Below are positions 21,726 to 23,624 of a DNA stretch of 23,624 nt, piece after piece. Positions within the stretch are counted from its first letter, which is position 1. Each line of letters opens with the position of its first letter. The notes under the pieces were generated by a model that made no database searches, was not told where the DNA came from, and worked only from the letters and a program-made list of their open reading frames with translations. The position numbers and the translations under genes were made by a program. The DNA is from CAYOUV01 sp964407265 (GTDB lineage Bacteria > Chloroflexota > Anaerolineae > Anaerolineales > Villigracilaceae): NCBI GenBank assembly GCA_964407265.1, contig CAYOUV010000051.1, forward strand, positions 1 to 23,624, in the 5' to 3' direction.

Positions 21726-23140
21726 CAATCAACCGCACGCCCCTGCTTAGAAAAATCTTCCCGCCGGATGGCCGGCCGACAGTCGTCGAATCTGTCCTGT
21801 GGGGGCTTGGTCTGGTACTGGGCGTGAGCCTGTTCATCCTGACGCGCAATTTCGTCGTCGGCTGGACCCTGACCCCGCTGCCCGGCCTTCCCATCTCATC
21901 CTTGCCGGAAGAGCTGCCACTTTCCAGCGAGACGCCAACGCCGCAGGTGCCGCAAGTCCAACTGCCCAAACCATGGGACGGCGCCAGCCGTGTGACGGTG
22001 CTGTTCCTCGGCCTGGACGCGCGTGACTGGGTGGCCGGGGAGGGCGCACCGCGTTCGGATACCATGATGCTGTTGACGGTCGATCCGCAGAGCAAGACCG
22101 CCGGGATGTTGTCGATCCCGCGCGACATGTGGGTCCCGATACCCGGCATCGGCTACAGCAAGATTAACACTGCCTTCGCCTATGGTCAGGCTGCCAAACT
22201 GCCTGGGGGGGGACCGGGACTGGCCATGAAAACGGTCGAAGCCTTCATCGGCGTGCCGATCGACCATTACATCCAGGTGGATTTCACCGCCTTCGAAGAG
22301 GCAATCGACGGGATGGGCGGGTTGGAGCTGTGCATCGACGAGAAGATCCGGGTCGACCCAATCGGTCCCATGCTCCCGAAGGTGATCAAGCCGGGATGCC
22401 AGACCCTGCCGGGTTATATGGTGCTGGCCTACGCTCGCCAGCGCAAGGATACGCGGGAAGGCGATATCGACCGCGCCCGCCACCAGCAGAAGGTCGTCCT
22501 GGCGCTGCGTGACAAAATCCTCGATCCGGCCTATTTCCCGAAATTACTTGCCAAAACACCGGAGTTGTATCTCAAAATTTCATCTGGAGTGCACACCGAT
22601 TTGAGCCTGGATGAGATGCTGCGGCTGGCTGCATTGGGACAACAAATCCCGGTCGAGAACATCCGGCACGGTGTAATCGATTACAGTATGGCCCCCTTGG
22701 ACAGTGTGATGGTGGATGGGCTGCGTGCCAGCATCCTGCGTCCCATTCCGGATAAAATCCGCGAGCTGCGCGACGAGATCTTCGACCCCGCCGGTGTTTT
22801 GGGGCCCTCAGCCCAGGGCGACCCGGTCGCGTTGATGAAAGCCGAAGGTGCGCACCTGAAGTTATTGAACGGCTCGACCGACAGCAAACTGGCGGAACAG
22901 ACCCAGCAATACCTGAACGCCCAAGGTGCGCATGTTGACCAAGTTGGCACAGCGGACCAGCATTACAGCAGCACGGTCGTCATCCTTTACACCGAAAAAC
23001 TTTACACCATGCGCTACCTGAGAGACTTATTCAAATTGAGCAGCCCCGGGCAAATACGTTTTGCATTTGACCCCTCCTCGCCAGTAGATGTGGAAGTGAT
23101 TTTAGGCAAGGACTGGCAGCGGGACAATCCTTTACCATAG
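21722..23140 (+). CDS. LCP-family (LytR-CpsA-Psr) cell-wall glycopolymer ligase
   Basis: A 472-aa envelope protein: short cytoplasmic N-terminus, one membrane helix (about 22-42), a Pro-rich linker (about 50-85), an LCP catalytic domain (about 90-262), and a C-terminal LytR_C domain (about 376-463). LCP enzymes move polyprenyl-linked glycopolymers onto the cell wall or proteins. The expected catalytic residues are visible: D101-R102 region, RSDTMM (111-116), SIPRDMWV (131-138), and the DIDRARHQQ stretch (248-256) with its paired arginines. C204 and C226 could form an extracytoplasmic disulfide. The start is TTG 21722, overlapping the arfB stop as TTGA, with GGGGA 6 nt upstream. The acceptor polymer is unknown. 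Confidence 0.92.
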   Translation: MTINRTPLLRKIFPPDGRPTVVESVLWGLGLVLGVSLFILTRNFVVGWTLTPLPGLPISSLPEELPLSSETPTPQVPQVQLPKPWDGASRVTVLFLGLDARDWVAGEGAPRSDTMMLLTVDPQSKTAGMLSIPRDMWVPIPGIGYSKINTAFAYGQAAKLPGGGPGLAMKTVEAFIGVPIDHYIQVDFTAFEEAIDGMGGLELCIDEKIRVDPIGPMLPKVIKPGCQTLPGYMVLAYARQRKDTREGDIDRARHQQKVVLALRDKILDPAYFPKLLAKTPELYLKISSGVHTDLSLDEMLRLAALGQQIPVENIRHGVIDYSMAPLDSVMVDGLRASILRPIPDKIRELRDEIFDPAGVLGPSAQGDPVALMKAEGAHLKLLNGSTDSKLAEQTQQYLNAQGAHVDQVGTADQHYSSTVVILYTEKLYTMRYLRDLFKLSSPGQIRFAFDPSSPVDVEVILGKDWQRDNPLP

Positions 23141-23256
23141 CAGTTGAAGAACGTACCGGATGACTGAATGGAAGTATCTATCTACCTCACGTATAGTATT
23201 GATGCAGATATAACCAGGTTAGCCTCCTGGCGCAATCCAGCTTCTAAAATCAAATT

Positions 23257-23265
23257 TGGTATATT
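23257..23265 (+). promoter_or_regulatory. Extended -10-like element (TGGTATATT) before the last gene
   Basis: TGG plus TATATT in an AT-rich stretch; predicted start near 23272, right before the AGGAGG site. The rest of the gap 23141-23286 holds only a weak CCAGG/CCTGG hairpin (23214-23230) without a T-run. Confidence 0.4.
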
Positions 23266-23286
23266 TATAGGTAGGAGGTGTAAATA

Positions 23287-23624
23287 ATGTCCAAAATAAT
23301 TTTTAGGGGTAGTGAATACGATACGATCGATGCGATGCCCCCCGATATACGCCAGGCTTACCAACAACAGATGCGCCAGCGCATCGACCAGGAAATGGGT
23401 GGACAATATGAATCTAATCTGGATCACATTCCCTCGGATGTCCAGGACATCTATGATCAGGTGTTAGGTCGCCTGCAAGAGAAGGCTGCGCCGCCCAAGC
23501 CGGTAGACAATTTGCCAAGTATGCAGGATTTGTTCGACCGGGCCGCCCCCTCAGCCAAACAAAACATGAGTTCTGATAAGAACTCATTTCGTCCATCCCC
23601 GCCGTTGATCGATTCGAGGCAGCC
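23287..23624 (+). CDS. Hypothetical protein, 3' end outside the window
   Basis: An open frame of 112 codons that continues beyond the window. ATG 23287 has a near-perfect ribosome-binding site (TAGGAGGTG, 6 nt spacing), the strongest in the window. The protein begins MSKIIFRGSEYDTIDAMPPD and is polar, rich in Gln and Asp, with no signal peptide or membrane segment so far. Residues about 20-65 are probably helical (RQAYQQQMRQRIDQE), followed by a Pro-rich low-complexity region (from about 67). The opening resembles, in my memory, short uncharacterised Chloroflexi proteins with a K-I-I-[FY]-x-G-x-x-Y ... MPP pattern; I cannot name a function. Coding is supported by the RBS and the open frame. 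Confidence 0.7.
   Translation, partial: MSKIIFRGSEYDTIDAMPPDIRQAYQQQMRQRIDQEMGGQYESNLDHIPSDVQDIYDQVLGRLQEKAAPPKPVDNLPSMQDLFDRAAPSAKQNMSSDKNSFRPSPPLIDSRQ

Noticed and set aside
23214..23230. CCAGG/CCTGG hairpin as LCP terminator
   Set aside because: Only 5 bp and no T-run; too weak to call.
1..23624. CRISPR array, tRNA/rRNA, transposase, prophage or defence system
   Set aside because: No direct-repeat array, tRNA cloverleaf, or mobile or defence protein motif was seen on either strand.

Overview
The window looks like a chromosomal segment of a GC-rich (roughly 57%) bacterium, most probably a member of the Chloroflexota (Anaerolineae-like). This placement is inferred from protein flavour, gene order and the many TTG/GTG starts; no rRNA or other marker is present to prove it. 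I see no phage, insertion sequence, CRISPR array, tRNA or rRNA. Coding density is high and no gene-free stretch reaches 300 bases.

Layout. (1) 18-9337, all on the minus strand: a GT4 glycosyltransferase behind a DedA-family membrane protein; an exporter operon of two ABC half-transporters with panD (aspartate 1-decarboxylase) between them; a short-chain dehydrogenase; and the transcription factor Tex. (2) 9338-9623: a divergent intergenic region holding a hairpin cluster that ends in a strong terminator with no gene in front of it, followed by a clear sigma70-type promoter. (3) 9624-13564, plus strand: an MFS transporter, a GNAT-like protein of unknown role, a stand-alone (p)ppGpp/NADPH hydrolase of the MESH1 type, and a DegV fatty-acid-binding protein, closed by a bidirectional terminator shared with (4) a minus-strand MFS drug-efflux-type transporter (13618-14856). 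(5) 15057-23624, plus strand: yebC-ruvC-ruvA-DUF402-proC; a fluoride riboswitch controlling crcB/fluC and a DUF190 gene; an ABC-F ATPase; arfB; an LCP-family cell-wall ligase; and the start of an unrecognised gene that runs off the end.

The themes are core maintenance functions: Holliday-junction processing, translation quality control (ABC-F plus ArfB), alarmone turnover, envelope building (GT4, DedA, LCP) and toxic-ion defence (fluoride). The points most worth checking are the fluoride riboswitch whose 3' conserved strand also sequesters the crcB ribosome-binding site; the matched catalytic degeneracy of the ABC pair, with panD lodged between its halves; a recurrent TGGTAwAAT promoter element that in some places sits so close to the start codon that leaderless mRNAs are predicted (tex, ruvA, perhaps arfB); and an orphan terminator that may end a small RNA. 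I did not find a clearly novel multi-gene system. Several gene starts given here are moved from the longest open frame, with reasons stated.
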